Positions 1 to 8,081 are shown, numbered from the stretch's first letter. The stretch: DNA of 64,000 nt from Metabacillus malikii (GCF_030813355.1 NZ_JAUSUD010000010.1:1-64000), one strand, 5' to 3'. Notes: generated from the letters alone by a model not told the origin. Program-made: numbers and translations.

Positions 1-84
1 GGAAGATGACCAGGTTGATAGGTCTGAGGTGGAAGTGTGGTGACACATGGAGCTGACAGATACTAATCGTTCGAGGACTTAACC
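1..84 (+). rRNA. 23S ribosomal RNA, 3' end (partial)
   Basis: The window opens inside the last part of a 23S rRNA gene. The terminal segment reads GGAGCTGACAGATACTAATC followed by GTTCGAGGACTTAACC, the conserved 3' end of Bacillus 23S. It is followed by a 240-base spacer and 5S rRNA, so this is the distal part of an rrn operon. Only the 3' tail is visible. Confidence 0.95.
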
Positions 85-325
85 AAATAGAAAAGCGGAA
101 GAAGCCCGCTTAAATCCATAGGGCATTGGAGCACTCGAGAAGAAGTCGTAGTTTGACTTCGCACGAGAGGGTGAAATTACCGTAGGATTTGGCTTCTGGA
201 GCTAGACACTAATAAACGTTTATCTCAGCAATACTTGAATAGTGAATCGTTATCTAGTTTTGAAGGAATATAAAAAAACACTTGAAATATTCCCTTAAAA
301 TAGTATAATAATTCTTGTCGCTAAT

Positions 326-442
<117 letters not shown>

Positions 443-468
443 TTTAGTACAATTAGAATTATTTTTAT

Positions 469-544
469 GGAGGATTAGCTCAGCTGGGAGAGCATCTGCC
501 TTACAAGCAGAGGGTCGGCGGTTCGATCCCGTCATCCTCCACCA
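469..544 (+). tRNA. tRNA-Val (UAC)
   Basis: Complete cloverleaf with GGAGGAT acceptor strand, loop CTTACAA giving anticodon UAC, T-loop GTTCGATCC and encoded CCA. First of 21 tRNAs in the order of the B. subtilis trnB cluster. Confidence 0.97.
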
Positions 545-565
545 TTATATTTATTAATTAATTTT

Positions 566-641
<76 letters not shown>

Positions 642-644
642 CTT

Positions 645-686
645 TTACTCATTTAAAAATGAGCCATTAGCTCAGTTGGTAGAGCA
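645..686 (+). pseudogene. Duplicated upstream spacer plus truncated 5' half of tRNA-Lys
   Basis: Positions 661-686 are identical to the first 26 nt of the intact tRNA-Lys at 809, up to the 3' D-stem GAGCA, and then the tRNA sequence stops. The duplication also includes 16 bases of upstream spacer: 645-686 matches 793-834 at 40 of 42 positions. The anticodon arm, T arm and acceptor 3' strand are missing, so it cannot make a tRNA. Confidence 0.9.
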
Positions 687-792
687 CGAACGAGTAAGCA
701 GCGAAGCAAAACATCAGCGCACAAATTGAGCTGCATCTTGGATTAACTATCTGAGATTTGGGCGTCAGAAACAAGTAAAACAATAAATAAGA
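687..792 (+). mobile_element. tRNA-embedded structured element, copy A
   Basis: This 106-bp insert lies between the broken and the intact tRNA-Lys. It starts CGAACGA right after GAGCA, as do the copies at 1790 and 2127. A helix forms between 718-727 (CGCACAAATT) and 755-764 (GATTTGGGCG), with one A-G mismatch and a 27-nt loop. The same helix with different base pairs occurs in the other copies. No protein is encoded. I do not recognise it as a named RNA or element family. Confidence 0.75.
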
Positions 793-808
793 TTACTCAT
801 TTTAAGAT

Positions 809-884
809 GAGCCATTAGCTCAGTTGGTAGAGCATCTGACTTTTAATCAGAGGGTCGAAGGTTCGAGTCCTTCATGGCTCACCA
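809..884 (+). tRNA. tRNA-Lys (UUU)
   Basis: Complete cloverleaf with loop CTTTTAA (UUU) and encoded CCA. Its 5' half is a second copy of the sequence at 661-686; the spacer between Thr and Lys is enlarged by a 148-bp insertion. Confidence 0.97.
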
Positions 885-896
885 TTTACACACCTT

Positions 897-982
897 GCGG
901 GTGTGGCGGAATTGGCAGACGCGCTAGACTTAGGATCTAGTGTCCTTGTGACGTGGGGGTTCAAGTCCCTTCACCCGCACCA
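897..982 (+). tRNA. tRNA-Leu (UAG)
   Basis: 86-nt class II tRNA with long variable arm, anticodon UAG in GACTTAGGATC, CCA encoded. Confidence 0.96.
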
Positions 983-993
983 TCTAAATATAT

Positions 994-1068
994 GCGGAAG
1001 TAGTTCAGTGGTAGAACACCACCTTGCCAAGGTGGGGGTCGCGGGTTCGAATCCCGTCTTCCGCTCCA
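994..1068 (+). tRNA. tRNA-Gly (GCC)
   Basis: Complete cloverleaf, anticodon loop CTTGCCA (GCC), acceptor GCGGAAG, CCA encoded. Confidence 0.96.
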
Positions 1069-1079
1069 GAAGCACTTAT

Positions 1080-1168
1080 GCCGGGGTGGCGGAACTGGCA
1101 GACGCACAGGACTTAAAATCCTGCGGTAGGTGACTACCGTACCGGTTCGATTCCGGTCCTCGGCACCA
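1080..1168 (+). tRNA. tRNA-Leu (UAA)
   Basis: 89-nt class II tRNA with variable arm GGTAGGTGACTACC, anticodon UAA, CCA encoded. Confidence 0.96.
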
Positions 1169-1177
1169 TTTAGGTGA

Positions 1178-1254
1178 GCGCCCGTAGCTCAATTGGATAG
1201 AGCGTTTGACTACGGATCAAAAGGTTAGGGGTTCGACTCCTCTCGGGCGCGCCA
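1178..1254 (+). tRNA. tRNA-Arg (ACG)
   Basis: Complete cloverleaf with anticodon ACG (read as ICG after editing by TadA), acceptor GCGCCCG, CCA encoded. Confidence 0.96.
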
Positions 1255-1258
1255 TATT

Positions 1259-1335
1259 CGGGAAGTAGCTCAGCTTGGTAGAGCACTTGGTTTGGGACCA
1301 AGGGGTCGCAGGTTCGAATCCTGTCTTCCCGACCA
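1259..1335 (+). tRNA. tRNA-Pro (UGG)
   Basis: Complete cloverleaf, anticodon UGG in GTTTGGGACC, acceptor CGGGAAG, CCA encoded. Confidence 0.96.
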
Positions 1336-1353
1336 TTATAATTTATACCTTTT

Positions 1354-1429
1354 GGGGCCTTAGCTCAGCTGGGAGAGCGCCTGCTTTGCACGCAGGAGGT
1401 CAGCGGTTCGATCCCGCTAGGCTCCACCA
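1354..1429 (+). tRNA. tRNA-Ala (UGC)
   Basis: Complete cloverleaf, anticodon UGC in CTTTGCACG, CCA encoded. Confidence 0.96.
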
Positions 1430-1458
1430 ATTTTCAATAATGAATAAAAAATTAATAT

Positions 1459-1535
1459 GGCGGCGTAGCTCAGCTGGCTAGAGCGTACGGTTCATACCCG
1501 TGAGGTCGTGGGTTCGATCCCCTCCGCCGCTACCA
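1459..1535 (+). tRNA. tRNA-Met (CAU), elongator
   Basis: Anticodon CAU. The acceptor GGCGGCG and body match the elongator Met tRNA of Bacillus rather than fMet or Ile2. CCA encoded. Confidence 0.93.
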
Positions 1536-1551
1536 TATTAAGTTTTATAAT

Positions 1552-1628
1552 GGACCTTTAGCTCAGCTGGTTAGAGCAGACGGCTCATAACCGTCCGGTC
1601 GTAGGTTCGAGTCCTACAAGGTCCACCA
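1552..1628 (+). tRNA. tRNA-Ile2 (CAU, lysidine type)
   Basis: Anticodon CAU with acceptor GGACCTT and anticodon stem GACGG/CCGTC. This is the Bacillus Ile(CAU) species whose C34 is converted to lysidine by TilS. Its place between Met and Ser matches trnB. Confidence 0.9.
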
Positions 1629-1647
1629 TTTAAATTAGAAATATGAT

Positions 1648-1740
1648 GGAGGAATACCCAAGTCCGGCTGAAGGGATCGGTCTTGAAAACCGACAGGGGT
1701 GTCAAAACCCGCGGGGGTTCGAATCCCCCTTCCTCCTCCA
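1648..1740 (+). tRNA. tRNA-Ser (UGA)
   Basis: 93-nt class II tRNA with long variable arm, anticodon UGA in GTCTTGAAAACC, CCA encoded. Confidence 0.96.
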
Positions 1741-1771
1741 TAACTTTAATTTAAATAAATTTTGTTTTATA

Positions 1772-1789
1772 TTATCGCGGGGTGGAGCA
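1772..1789 (+). pseudogene. Truncated 5' end of tRNA-fMet
   Basis: CGCGGGGTGGAGCA (1776-1789) repeats the first 14 nt of the intact fMet gene at 1923 and stops at GAGCA, here the 5' D-stem. With four spacer bases, an 18-bp perfect duplicate lies at 1919-1936; further upstream similarity (AAATAA, TTTGTT) is imperfect. Confidence 0.85.
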
Positions 1790-1918
1790 CGAACGAATAA
1801 GCTTCACTGAATAAGCATCAGCGCACCGATTGAGCCACATCTTGAATAAACAAACTGAAATCGGGGCGGTCAGTAATAGGCAATATCTATGAGCATAGAA
1901 ATAATTTGTTCTCTTTTA
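1790..1918 (+). mobile_element. tRNA-embedded structured element, copy B
   Basis: Second copy of the element. It starts CGAACGAATAAGC directly after GAGCA. The helix is 1822-1831 (CGCACCGATT) with 1859-1868 (AATCGGGGCG), one A-G mismatch and a 27-nt loop. The tail after about 1880 is AT-rich and unlike the other copies. The total insertion is 147 bp against 148 bp for copy A. Confidence 0.75.
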
Positions 1919-1922
1919 TTAT

Positions 1923-1999
<77 letters not shown>

Positions 2000-2003
2000 A
2001 AAT

Positions 2004-2080
2004 GGTCCGGTAGTTCAGTTGGTTAGAATGCCTGCCTGTCACGCAGGAGGTCGCGGGTTCGAGTCCCGTCCGGACCGCCA
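2004..2080 (+). tRNA. tRNA-Asp (GUC)
   Basis: Complete cloverleaf, anticodon GUC in CCTGTCACG, acceptor GGTCCGG, CCA encoded. Confidence 0.96.
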
Positions 2081-2090
2081 TTTTTTAATA

Positions 2091-2126
2091 ATTTATATAT
2101 GGCTCGGTAGCTCAGTCGGTAGAGCA
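2091..2126 (+). pseudogene. Duplicated spacer plus truncated 5' half of tRNA-Phe
   Basis: Positions 2101-2126 equal the first 26 nt of the intact Phe gene at 2309, ending at GAGCA. The perfect duplication is 36 bp (2091-2126 and 2299-2334), including ATTTATATAT upstream. The rest of the tRNA is absent here. Confidence 0.9.
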
Positions 2127-2298
2127 CGAACGAATAAGCTCCATTGAGTTTGCATCAGCGTACTCATTGAACTGCATCTTGAATAAGCAATCTGAAATGA
2201 GGACGATAGACTAATTATAAAGCAACAAATACTATCGATTCTTAGATATTCTAGATAGTGTATGAGAAGAAACATTTGATATAAGGTGAAAATACTTT
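2127..2298 (+). mobile_element. tRNA-embedded structured element, copy C (long form)
   Basis: Third copy, 172 bp, starting CGAACGAATAAGC. Its helix is 2159-2168 (CGTACTCATT) with 2196-2205 (AATGAGGACG). A third-pair change from C-G to T-A keeps the helix, and the loop is again 27 nt. The tail is about 66 bp longer than in copy A and contains a weak hairpin with arms ACTATC and GATAGT near 2232-2260. No coding capacity. Confidence 0.75.
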
Positions 2299-2308
2299 AT
2301 TTATATAT

Positions 2309-2384
2309 GGCTCGGTAGCTCAGTCGGTAGAGCAATGGACTGAAAATCCATGTGTCGGCGGTTCGATTCCGTCCCGAGCCACCT
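2309..2384 (+). tRNA. tRNA-Phe (GAA)
   Basis: Complete cloverleaf with loop CTGAAAA (GAA). The 3' end reads GAGCC-A-CCT, so the last A of CCA is not encoded and must be added by the nucleotidyltransferase. Confidence 0.95.
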
Positions 2385-2405
2385 TTTATTATCGTTAATC
2401 ATTGT

Positions 2406-2482
2406 GGCGGCTGTGGCGAAGTGGTTAACGCATCGGATTGTGGTTCCGACATTCGTGGGTTCGATTCCCATCAGCCGCCCCA
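2406..2482 (+). tRNA. tRNA-His (GUG)
   Basis: Complete cloverleaf with anticodon GUG and the extra 5' G typical of tRNA-His (GGCGGCTG). CCA encoded. Confidence 0.95.
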
Positions 2483-2491
2483 TGTTAATAA

Positions 2492-2565
2492 GCGGGTGTA
2501 GTTTAGTGGTAAAACCTCAGCCTTCCAAGCTGATGATGAGGGTTCGATTCCCTTCACCCGCTCCA
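2492..2565 (+). tRNA. tRNA-Gly (UCC)
   Basis: Complete cloverleaf, anticodon UCC in CTTCCAAG, acceptor GCGGGTG, CCA encoded. Confidence 0.96.
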
Positions 2566-2576
2566 ATAATTATTAT

Positions 2577-2653
<77 letters not shown>

Positions 2654-2674
2654 TTAATAAATTAATTTGATTGT

Positions 2675-2749
2675 TCCGCAGTAGCTCAGTGGTAGAGCTA
2701 TCGGCTGTTAACCGATCGGTCGTAGGTTCGAGTCCTACCTGCGGAGCCA
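2675..2749 (+). tRNA. tRNA-Asn (GUU)
   Basis: Complete cloverleaf, anticodon GUU in CTGTTAACC, acceptor TCCGCAG, CCA encoded. Confidence 0.96.
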
Positions 2750-2752
2750 TAT

Positions 2753-2843
2753 GGGGAAGTACTCAAGTGGCTGAAGAGGCGCCCCTGCTAAGGGTGTAGG
2801 TCGCGCGAGCGGCGCGAGGGTTCAAATCCCTCCTTCTCCGCCA
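2753..2843 (+). tRNA. tRNA-Ser (GCU)
   Basis: 91-nt class II tRNA with anticodon GCU and long variable arm. The acceptor 5' strand GGGGAAG pairs with CTTCTCC through a G-U pair. CCA encoded. Confidence 0.95.
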
Positions 2844-2857
2844 TATTTTATATTTAT

Positions 2858-2929
2858 GGCCCATTGGTCAAGCGGTTAAGACACCGCCCTTTCACGGCGG
2901 TAACACGGGTTCGAATCCCGTATGGGTCA
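2858..2929 (+). tRNA. tRNA-Glu (UUC)
   Basis: Cloverleaf with anticodon UUC in CCTTTCACG. The gene ends ATGGGTCA followed by TTAA, so CCA is not encoded at all. It is the last tRNA before the terminator, as in trnB. Confidence 0.95.
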
Positions 2930-2950
2930 TTAAAAATTCATGTTATTTAT

Positions 2951-2994
2951 GAAAAAGGCGAACAAATCATATATGATTTGTTCGCCTTTTTTTT
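2951..2994 (+). terminator. Rho-independent terminator of the rrn-tRNA operon
   Basis: A 15-bp perfect stem AGGCGAACAAATCAT / ATGATTTGTTCGCCT with a 2-nt loop is followed by eight T. It lies 22 bases after tRNA-Glu and closes the transcription unit. Confidence 0.95.
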
Positions 2995-3240
2995 GTGTAT
3001 AGTTAATTATTTAATATCATCCAGTATCTTGCAAGAAATCGTTTTAGACACTTATACATCCTGCATCAATTATTTAGACAAATGATATAGTGGTTCATTA
3101 ACCATGTGAAGGTCATTTTAATAGGAGGAATTTGTAGATGTGAGCCACATCTATTGGATGAAGACAAAAAACTAATAAGAATTGTGATGAGGAATGTTCA
3201 CTTACGAGATGAAGACCAAAATAAAAAAGTATGAGATAAG

Positions 3241-3832
3241 AAATGTCCTTCATCGCGATGATGAAGACCAAAATAAAAAACTGTATGATAAGAAATGTCC
3301 TTCATCGCGATGATGAAGACCAAAATAAAAAACTGTGAGAGAAGAAATGTCCTTCATCCCGATGATGAAGACCAAAATAAAAAACTATGAGATAAGAAAT
3401 GTCCTTCATCGCGATGATGAAGACCAAAATAAAAAAGTATGAGGTAAGAAATGTCCTTCATCGCGATGATGAAGACCAAAATAAAAAAGTATGAGATAAG
3501 AAATGTCCTTCATCGCGATGATGAAGACCAAAATAAAAAACTGTGAGGTAAGAAATGTCCTTCATCACGATGATGAAGACCAAAATGAAAAACTGTGAGA
3601 TAAGAAATGTCCTTCATCACGATGATGAAGACCAAAATAAAAAAGTATGAGGTAAGAAATGTCCTTCATCCCGATGATGAAGACCAAAATAAAAAAGTAT
3701 GAGGTAAGAAATGTCCTTCATCGCGATGATGAAGACCAAAATAAAAAACTGTGAGATAAGAAATGTCCTTCATCACGATGATGAAGACCAAAGTAAAAAC
3801 TGTGAGTTATGAAATCTCCTTCATCCGCAAAG
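3241..3832 (+). repeat. 52-bp tandem repeat array 1 (11 units plus degenerate edges)
   Basis: Units begin AAATGTCCTTCATC at 3241, 3293, 3345, 3397, 3449, 3501, 3553, 3605, 3657, 3709 and 3761, exactly 52 bp apart; a degenerate unit starts at 3812 and relics reach about 3890. Each unit has an imperfect palindromic core, TGTCCTTCATC - 4 nt - GATGAAGACCA, then an A-rich stretch and a variable CTGTGAGATAAG-type segment. The central bases vary (GCGAT, CCGAT, ACGAT). Two other arrays in the window share the core and the period. Confidence 0.95.
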
Positions 3833-4162
3833 TGATGACTATTCTTGATAGGAGATATACCTGAATGTCCTTCATCTGCAAAGTGAGAGAACTTTCAAAG
3901 TCACAATAAGAGAAAGATATACTAAAAAAAACTCCCCACAGCAATATCCATCATCAAATAAATTAGACCTTTCTCAGTTGAAAGATAATACAAATAATTA
4001 TCACCAACAACATAAAGTTCAAATCTAATAACATTGCATAAAAAACAACCATATTAATAGGTTTACTTAAATCAGATTAATCAGTAGTTTGGAAAACTGA
4101 AGAATTGATGCTAAAATAGGCACAATATAATTCATATAGGACTACAGAATGGAGGAAGGCTA
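3833..4162. other. Intergenic stretch with decayed repeat units
   Basis: Two relics of the array core (CTCCTTCATC near 3817 and TGTCCTTCATC near 3868) fade into AT-rich sequence. No ORF with a ribosome site and no clear terminator is seen. A ribosome site GGAGGAAGG at 4151-4159 belongs to the following lipoprotein gene. Confidence 0.6.
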
Positions 4163-4654
4163 ATGCAACAAACTATTAAATATTTCTTTATCCTAATATT
4201 AGGAATGTTAATGTTAAGTGGTTGTGATGCAAGCGCAAATAGTACAAGTACAAACCTTTTTCAATATAAAGACTCATTTGTTGGGGATAACAGTGCTGTT
4301 GTCAATACAATCATCCATCTTCAAGGCGAGGAATATTTTCGTGGGGTTGAACTAAGTACTAAGGAGAAGCCATATGAGATTATCATAAAGTATGATTGGT
4401 CTGAATCGGAATTGAATGAGAGGCATACGGTCATTCACAATGCGAGCTATTTATTTACATTGATTAAAAATGTAGATTTGATATCTTTTCATTTTGAGAA
4501 AAATGATGGAATCGATGAATTTAAAATAGTGAAAGACGATTTTCAAAATTGGTTTGGAAAGAATTTAGAAGAAGTTGATAATGAGGATGAGTTAAAAGAG
4601 CTTATCCAGGAAAAGTTAAAAGACGAATCGGATGTAGATCAGTTATTCAATTAA
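4163..4654 (+). CDS. DUF4825-like lipoprotein
   Basis: A 163-residue secreted lipoprotein. Residues 1-21 form a signal peptide ending in the lipobox LSGC with Cys21 as the lipidated residue. The mature part carries YKDSFVGDNSAVVNTI near residue 35 and then ELSTKEKPYEIIIKY, which resembles the DUF4825 pattern of Bacillus lipoproteins; that family name is from memory. The C-terminal third is highly acidic. The start ATG has ribosome site GGAGGAAGG. The function of the family is unknown to me. It stands alone between repeat array 1 and an acetyltransferase gene 49 bp downstream, which may be cotranscribed. Confidence 0.8.
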   Translation: MQQTIKYFFILILGMLMLSGCDASANSTSTNLFQYKDSFVGDNSAVVNTIIHLQGEEYFRGVELSTKEKPYEIIIKYDWSESELNERHTVIHNASYLFTLIKNVDLISFHFEKNDGIDEFKIVKDDFQNWFGKNLEEVDNEDELKELIQEKLKDESDVDQLFN

Positions 4655-4703
4655 GTAAGTAACCTATTATGCTGCGAACCTAGTTGAGATTGGAGGGAGT
4701 TCA

Positions 4704-5252
4704 ATGTTTATCCATAAAATTGATGAATCAGTATCATTAAGGTTAATTGAATTAAATGATGCAACAAGAATTTATGAACTGACGGATGAATCGAGACATT
4801 ATTTGAAAGAATGGTTACCTTGGTTAAATAGCACTACACAGGTGGAAGATACAGAGAAGTTTATTAAGGGCTGTTTAAAAGGGTATGCGGAAAACATAAG
4901 CTTAACTACAGTTATTTTGTTAAATGGAGTTATTGTAGGTGTCGCGGGGTTTAATACAATTGACTGGTCAAATAAAATAGTATATATCGGCTATTGGCTA
5001 GGGGAGGAATATCAAGGTAAGGGGATTATGACCAAGGTTGCAAAAGCTTTGACTAACTATGCCATTCATACCCTCATGCTCAATAAAGTGGAAATTCGGG
5101 CTGCTGTTCATAATTATAAAAGTAGGAGTGTTCCAGAACGATTAGGTTTTAAATATGAAGCAACGATTAGGCAGGCTGAGTGGTTATATGACCATTATGT
5201 TGACCATGCTGTTTACGGAGTTTTAGCAGACGAATGGAAAGAACTTGTTTGA
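4704..5252 (+). CDS. GNAT acetyltransferase, RimJ/RimL type
   Basis: A 182-residue GNAT-fold N-acetyltransferase like B. subtilis YdaF, which resembles ribosomal-protein serine acetyltransferases. The N-terminal strand is followed by RLIELNDATRIYELTDESRHYLKEWLPW, typical of RimL-like enzymes. The acetyl-CoA loop is EYQGKGIMTKV (about residues 108-118), and NYKSRSVPERLGFKYEATIRQ (about 140-160) is the family signature. Ribosome site GGAGGGAG lies 5 bases before ATG. The natural substrate cannot be told from sequence; many relatives act on the N-terminus of a ribosomal protein, others detoxify small amines. Confidence 0.9.
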   Translation: MFIHKIDESVSLRLIELNDATRIYELTDESRHYLKEWLPWLNSTTQVEDTEKFIKGCLKGYAENISLTTVILLNGVIVGVAGFNTIDWSNKIVYIGYWLGEEYQGKGIMTKVAKALTNYAIHTLMLNKVEIRAAVHNYKSRSVPERLGFKYEATIRQAEWLYDHYVDHAVYGVLADEWKELV

Positions 5253-5511
5253 GTTTTCCATTATTAACACAAATGCAATAAGCGAACCTCGAACATGTTT
5301 CAGAATATCAAACTATATAAGTAGTATATAGTCAATATTAGTTTTGTTGGAGGGGGGAGAGGTACCTATTTAAATCAATCTATAAGAAAGGTCAGCAGTT
5401 TGATAATTTACGAATGGATTCAAGCTGAACTGCTATCATTATTCATGAACTTATAAATGTTAAGGAACTAATAGGTTTGTTATTCAATATATAATTCTTA
5501 TCATTAAATCT

Positions 5512-5590
5512 GTCTATTGGGCATACAGGAATTGCCAGCAAAGTTGATTAATGTTTGCTGAGTAACTTAAGTGACCAATAGACTTTTTTT
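5512..5590 (+). terminator. Structured terminator or small RNA 3' end
   Basis: GTCTATTGG (5512-5520) pairs perfectly with CCAATAGAC (5575-5583) and is followed by seven T. The 54-nt interior contains a second hairpin, AGCAAA (5537-5542) with TTTGCT (5554-5559). The long interior is unusual for a plain terminator and would suit a small structured RNA or an attenuator. It lies 260 bp after the acetyltransferase and 570 bp before glgB. Confidence 0.6.
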
Positions 5591-6160
5591 ATCGATAATT
5601 TAATCGTTTCATGATTTATGTGTAATCCACATATTTTGAAATCTAATGATGTTCCTGGTCGGAGGTAATATCTGAATCTATAAACCGGTTTCGTAGTAGA
5701 TGATAGAAAATTCTTTCTAACTATTTTATTTAAATATACTTAATTTTAAATGAATGGTTTTATTAAGTTTGTGAAGTATTTTGAAAATGATGAACTTTTT
5801 CTTTTTTTTCTTCAAAAAAACTCCGAAATTTTTTTCAACAAATTCCAACAAAAATTTAAAATTTTAATTATTTCCATATAATCTAAACTCCTCTTAAATG
5901 CGTAAATTCTCATTTTTCTTTTCTTTACATTAATAGATTAAATGCGTCGTTTATAGATAGGTATGCCCTTACATATATAGGAAGTGTCTCTTTGGTTCCA
6001 TTAATTAGAATTAGTAGGATAATTTTAAAAGAATAACTTTTGTTCAAGACTTTTTGTTGAATGTAGGTTTCTGTCGTTAAATAGTAACGTTTTCATTGAA
6101 GGAAACTATTTGTAAGTCTTGAATGTTTAGCATAGAGATATTATAGGAAAGGGTGAACAA
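5591..6160. promoter_or_regulatory. AT-rich glg upstream region with structured leader and cre-like site
   Basis: No gene is seen in 5591-6160. Near glgB a possible leader fold is visible: TTCAAGAC (6043-6050) pairs with GTCTTGAA (6116-6123), enclosing AAATAGT (6079-6085) paired with ACTATTT (6105-6111). ATAGTAACGTTTTCAT at 6081-6096 differs from a CcpA cre consensus at two positions. Both are suggestions only; I could not pick a convincing promoter. Confidence 0.35.
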
Positions 6161-6161
6161 G

Positions 6162-8081
6162 GTGACGCTCATTTGTCCAACTGATTTTGATATACATTTG
6201 TTTCATGAAGGTCAGTTATTTGAAAGCTATCGGTTTTTCGGAGCACATATACAGGAGCATGATGGAGTAGTTGGTACAAATTTCTGTGTATGGGCACCAC
6301 ATGCGAGAAGTGTCCACATAGTTGGCGATTTTAATGGTTGGAATGGAGAGAACCATCCAATGCAGCAGGTGAATGAGGAGGGGATATGGGCTTTATTTGT
6401 TCCAGAAATAGGGATAGGTGAACTTTATAAGTATCAAATCACTACTGCAAATGGAAATACGCTTCTAAAGTCAGACCCTTTTGCATTTTATTCAGAGGTA
6501 AGACCTAATACTGCATCTATCGTCTATGATTTATCAGGTTATGAATGGAATGACCAAAAGTGGAGGCGGAGGAAGAGAATTAAAAAGCCTTATGATAACC
6601 CTTTGTCAATTTATGAAGTGCACCTTGGGTCGTGGAAGATAAAGGGTAAGGAAGAGCTTCTAAGCTATACAGAATTAATAGATGAGTTGATACCGTACGT
6701 TATCGAACATGGCTTTACCCATATTGAGTTATTACCTATCATCGAGCATCCTTATGACCGGTCTTGGGGGTATCAAGGAACAGGGTATTACTCAGCAACG
6801 AGTCGCTATGGTACACCGCATGATTTAATGAGATTTATTGATGCCTGTCACCAGGAAAATATCGGCGTCATTGTTGATTGGGTTCCGGGTCATTTTTGTA
6901 AAGATGCTCATGGTTTATATATGTTTGATGGTGAACCAACATTTGAATATGCCCATTTCAACGACCGGGAAAATTTGGAGTGGGGAACAGCTAATTTTGA
7001 TTTAGCAAAGCCTGAAGTACAAAGCTTTCTCATCTCAAATGCTATCTTTTGGATAGAGTATTTCCATGTTGATGGTTTTAGAGTGGATGCCGTTGCAAAT
7101 ATGTTGCACTGGCCTAATTCAGATGAATTAGTTGTGAATGAATATGCCGTCGGGTTCTTAAAGAAGTTGAATGAAGCAGTATTTGCAAAGGATGAACATA
7201 TCCTGATGATTGCTGAAGATTCAACCGATTGGCCAATGGTAACTGCCCCTACCTCGTCAGGTGGCTTAGGCTTTAACTACAAATGGAATATGGGTTGGAT
7301 GAATGACATTTTAACCTATATGGAGACAGCTCCAGAACAACGTCAAGATTTCCACCATAAAGTATCTTTCTCCCTTTTATATGCTTTTTCTGAAAATTTC
7401 ATCTTACCATTCTCACATGATGAAGTTGTGCATGGGAAAAAATCTCTTCTAAATAAAATGCCAGGTGATTATTGGCAGAAATTTGCCCAGCTGCGTTTAC
7501 TGCACGGGTATATGATTGCTCATCCAGGTAAAAAGCTGTTATTTATGGGGGGTGAGTTTGGGCAGTTTGATGAATGGAAAGATTTAGAGCAATTAGACTG
7601 GATGTTGGAAGAGTATGAAATGCATAGTAATATGCGGGTTTTCTATAAAGATTTAATGCACCTATATAGTAAGCAGAAGCCACTTTTTGAATTGGATCAT
7701 GTTGAGGCTGGCTTTGAATGGATTGATGTGAATAATCGTGAGCAAAGTATTTTCTCATTCATCCGTAAAAGTAAAAAGGATGATTTACTCGTTATTATTT
7801 GTAATTTTAAAGCAGTTGTCTATCACGATTATAAAATTGGTGTACCAGTCGAAACAGATTATATTGAAATTTTAAATAGTGACTCAGAGTCCTATGGCGG
7901 TTCTGGTCAAGTAAATAAGAAAACGATTAAGGCAGTCGAAGGGGAATATCACGGAAGACCTTTTAATATATCCATTACTGTTCCACCATACGGAATTGTT
8001 ATGTTACGGGCAGTCAAAAAGAGAAGGGAGCAATCAAATGGTAAGAAAAAAGTGCGTCGCAATGTTACTAGCAGGGGGTAA
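6162..8081 (+). CDS. glgB: 1,4-alpha-glucan branching enzyme GlgB
   Basis: Forms alpha-1,6 branches in glycogen. About 639 residues, the short Bacillus form with one N-terminal CBM48 domain (about 15-105), a GH13 barrel and a C-terminal beta domain. The catalytic residues are visible: nucleophile Asp309 in GFRVDAV, acid-base Glu352 in IAEDST and the transition-state Asp in FSHDEVV (about 420). The GTG at 6162 is preferred because AGGAAAGGG sits at proper spacing; an in-frame GTG at 6153 lies too close to it. First gene of glgBCDAP. Its 3' end overlaps glgC by 44 bases and carries a basic tail ([17 protein letters not shown]) that may come from this overlap. Confidence 0.97.
   Translation: MTLICPTDFDIHLFHEGQLFESYRFFGAHIQEHDGVVGTNFCVWAPHARSVHIVGDFNGWNGENHPMQQVNEEGIWALFVPEIGIGELYKYQITTANGNTLLKSDPFAFYSEVRPNTASIVYDLSGYEWNDQKWRRRKRIKKPYDNPLSIYEVHLGSWKIKGKEELLSYTELIDELIPYVIEHGFTHIELLPIIEHPYDRSWGYQGTGYYSATSRYGTPHDLMRFIDACHQENIGVIVDWVPGHFCKDAHGLYMFDGEPTFEYAHFNDRENLEWGTANFDLAKPEVQSFLISNAIFWIEYFHVDGFRVDAVANMLHWPNSDELVVNEYAVGFLKKLNEAVFAKDEHILMIAEDSTDWPMVTAPTSSGGLGFNYKWNMGWMNDILTYMETAPEQRQDFHHKVSFSLLYAFSENFILPFSHDEVVHGKKSLLNKMPGDYWQKFAQLRLLHGYMIAHPGKKLLFMGGEFGQFDEWKDLEQLDWMLEEYEMHSNMRVFYKDLMHLYSKQKPLFELDHVEAGFEWIDVNNREQSIFSFIRKSKKDDLLVIICNFKAVVYHDYKIGVPVETDYIEILNSDSESYGGSGQVNKKTIKAVEGEYHGRPFNISITVPPYGIVMLRAVKKRREQSNGKKKVRRNVTSRG

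Noticed and set aside
661-686. Additional functional tRNA-Lys
   Set aside because: Only the 5' half is present; the sequence leaves the tRNA after GAGCA and lacks anticodon, T arm and 3' acceptor strand. The same applies to the partial fMet and Phe copies.
687-792. GOLLD, ROOL or group I/II intron in a tRNA
   Set aside because: The inserts are far too short for GOLLD or ROOL, the tRNA is not split but rebuilt downstream, and intron core motifs are not visible.
903-1481. Short ORFs across the tRNA cluster
   Set aside because: These reading frames run through complete tRNA genes and have no ribosome sites; their repeated peptides (SSAGRAPA, GGSRFDP-like) come from conserved D- and T-arm sequence.
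3241-3832. CRISPR array
   Set aside because: Palindromic cores at regular spacing look CRISPR-like, but the intervening segments are themselves repeated, the total period is fixed at 52 bp, and no cas genes are present. The same holds for the arrays at 26190 and 34990.
5591-6160. Riboswitch of a known class before glgB
   Set aside because: I compared the leader with the conserved cores of the SAM, TPP, c-di-GMP, purine, lysine and FMN types and saw none; only generic pairing is present.
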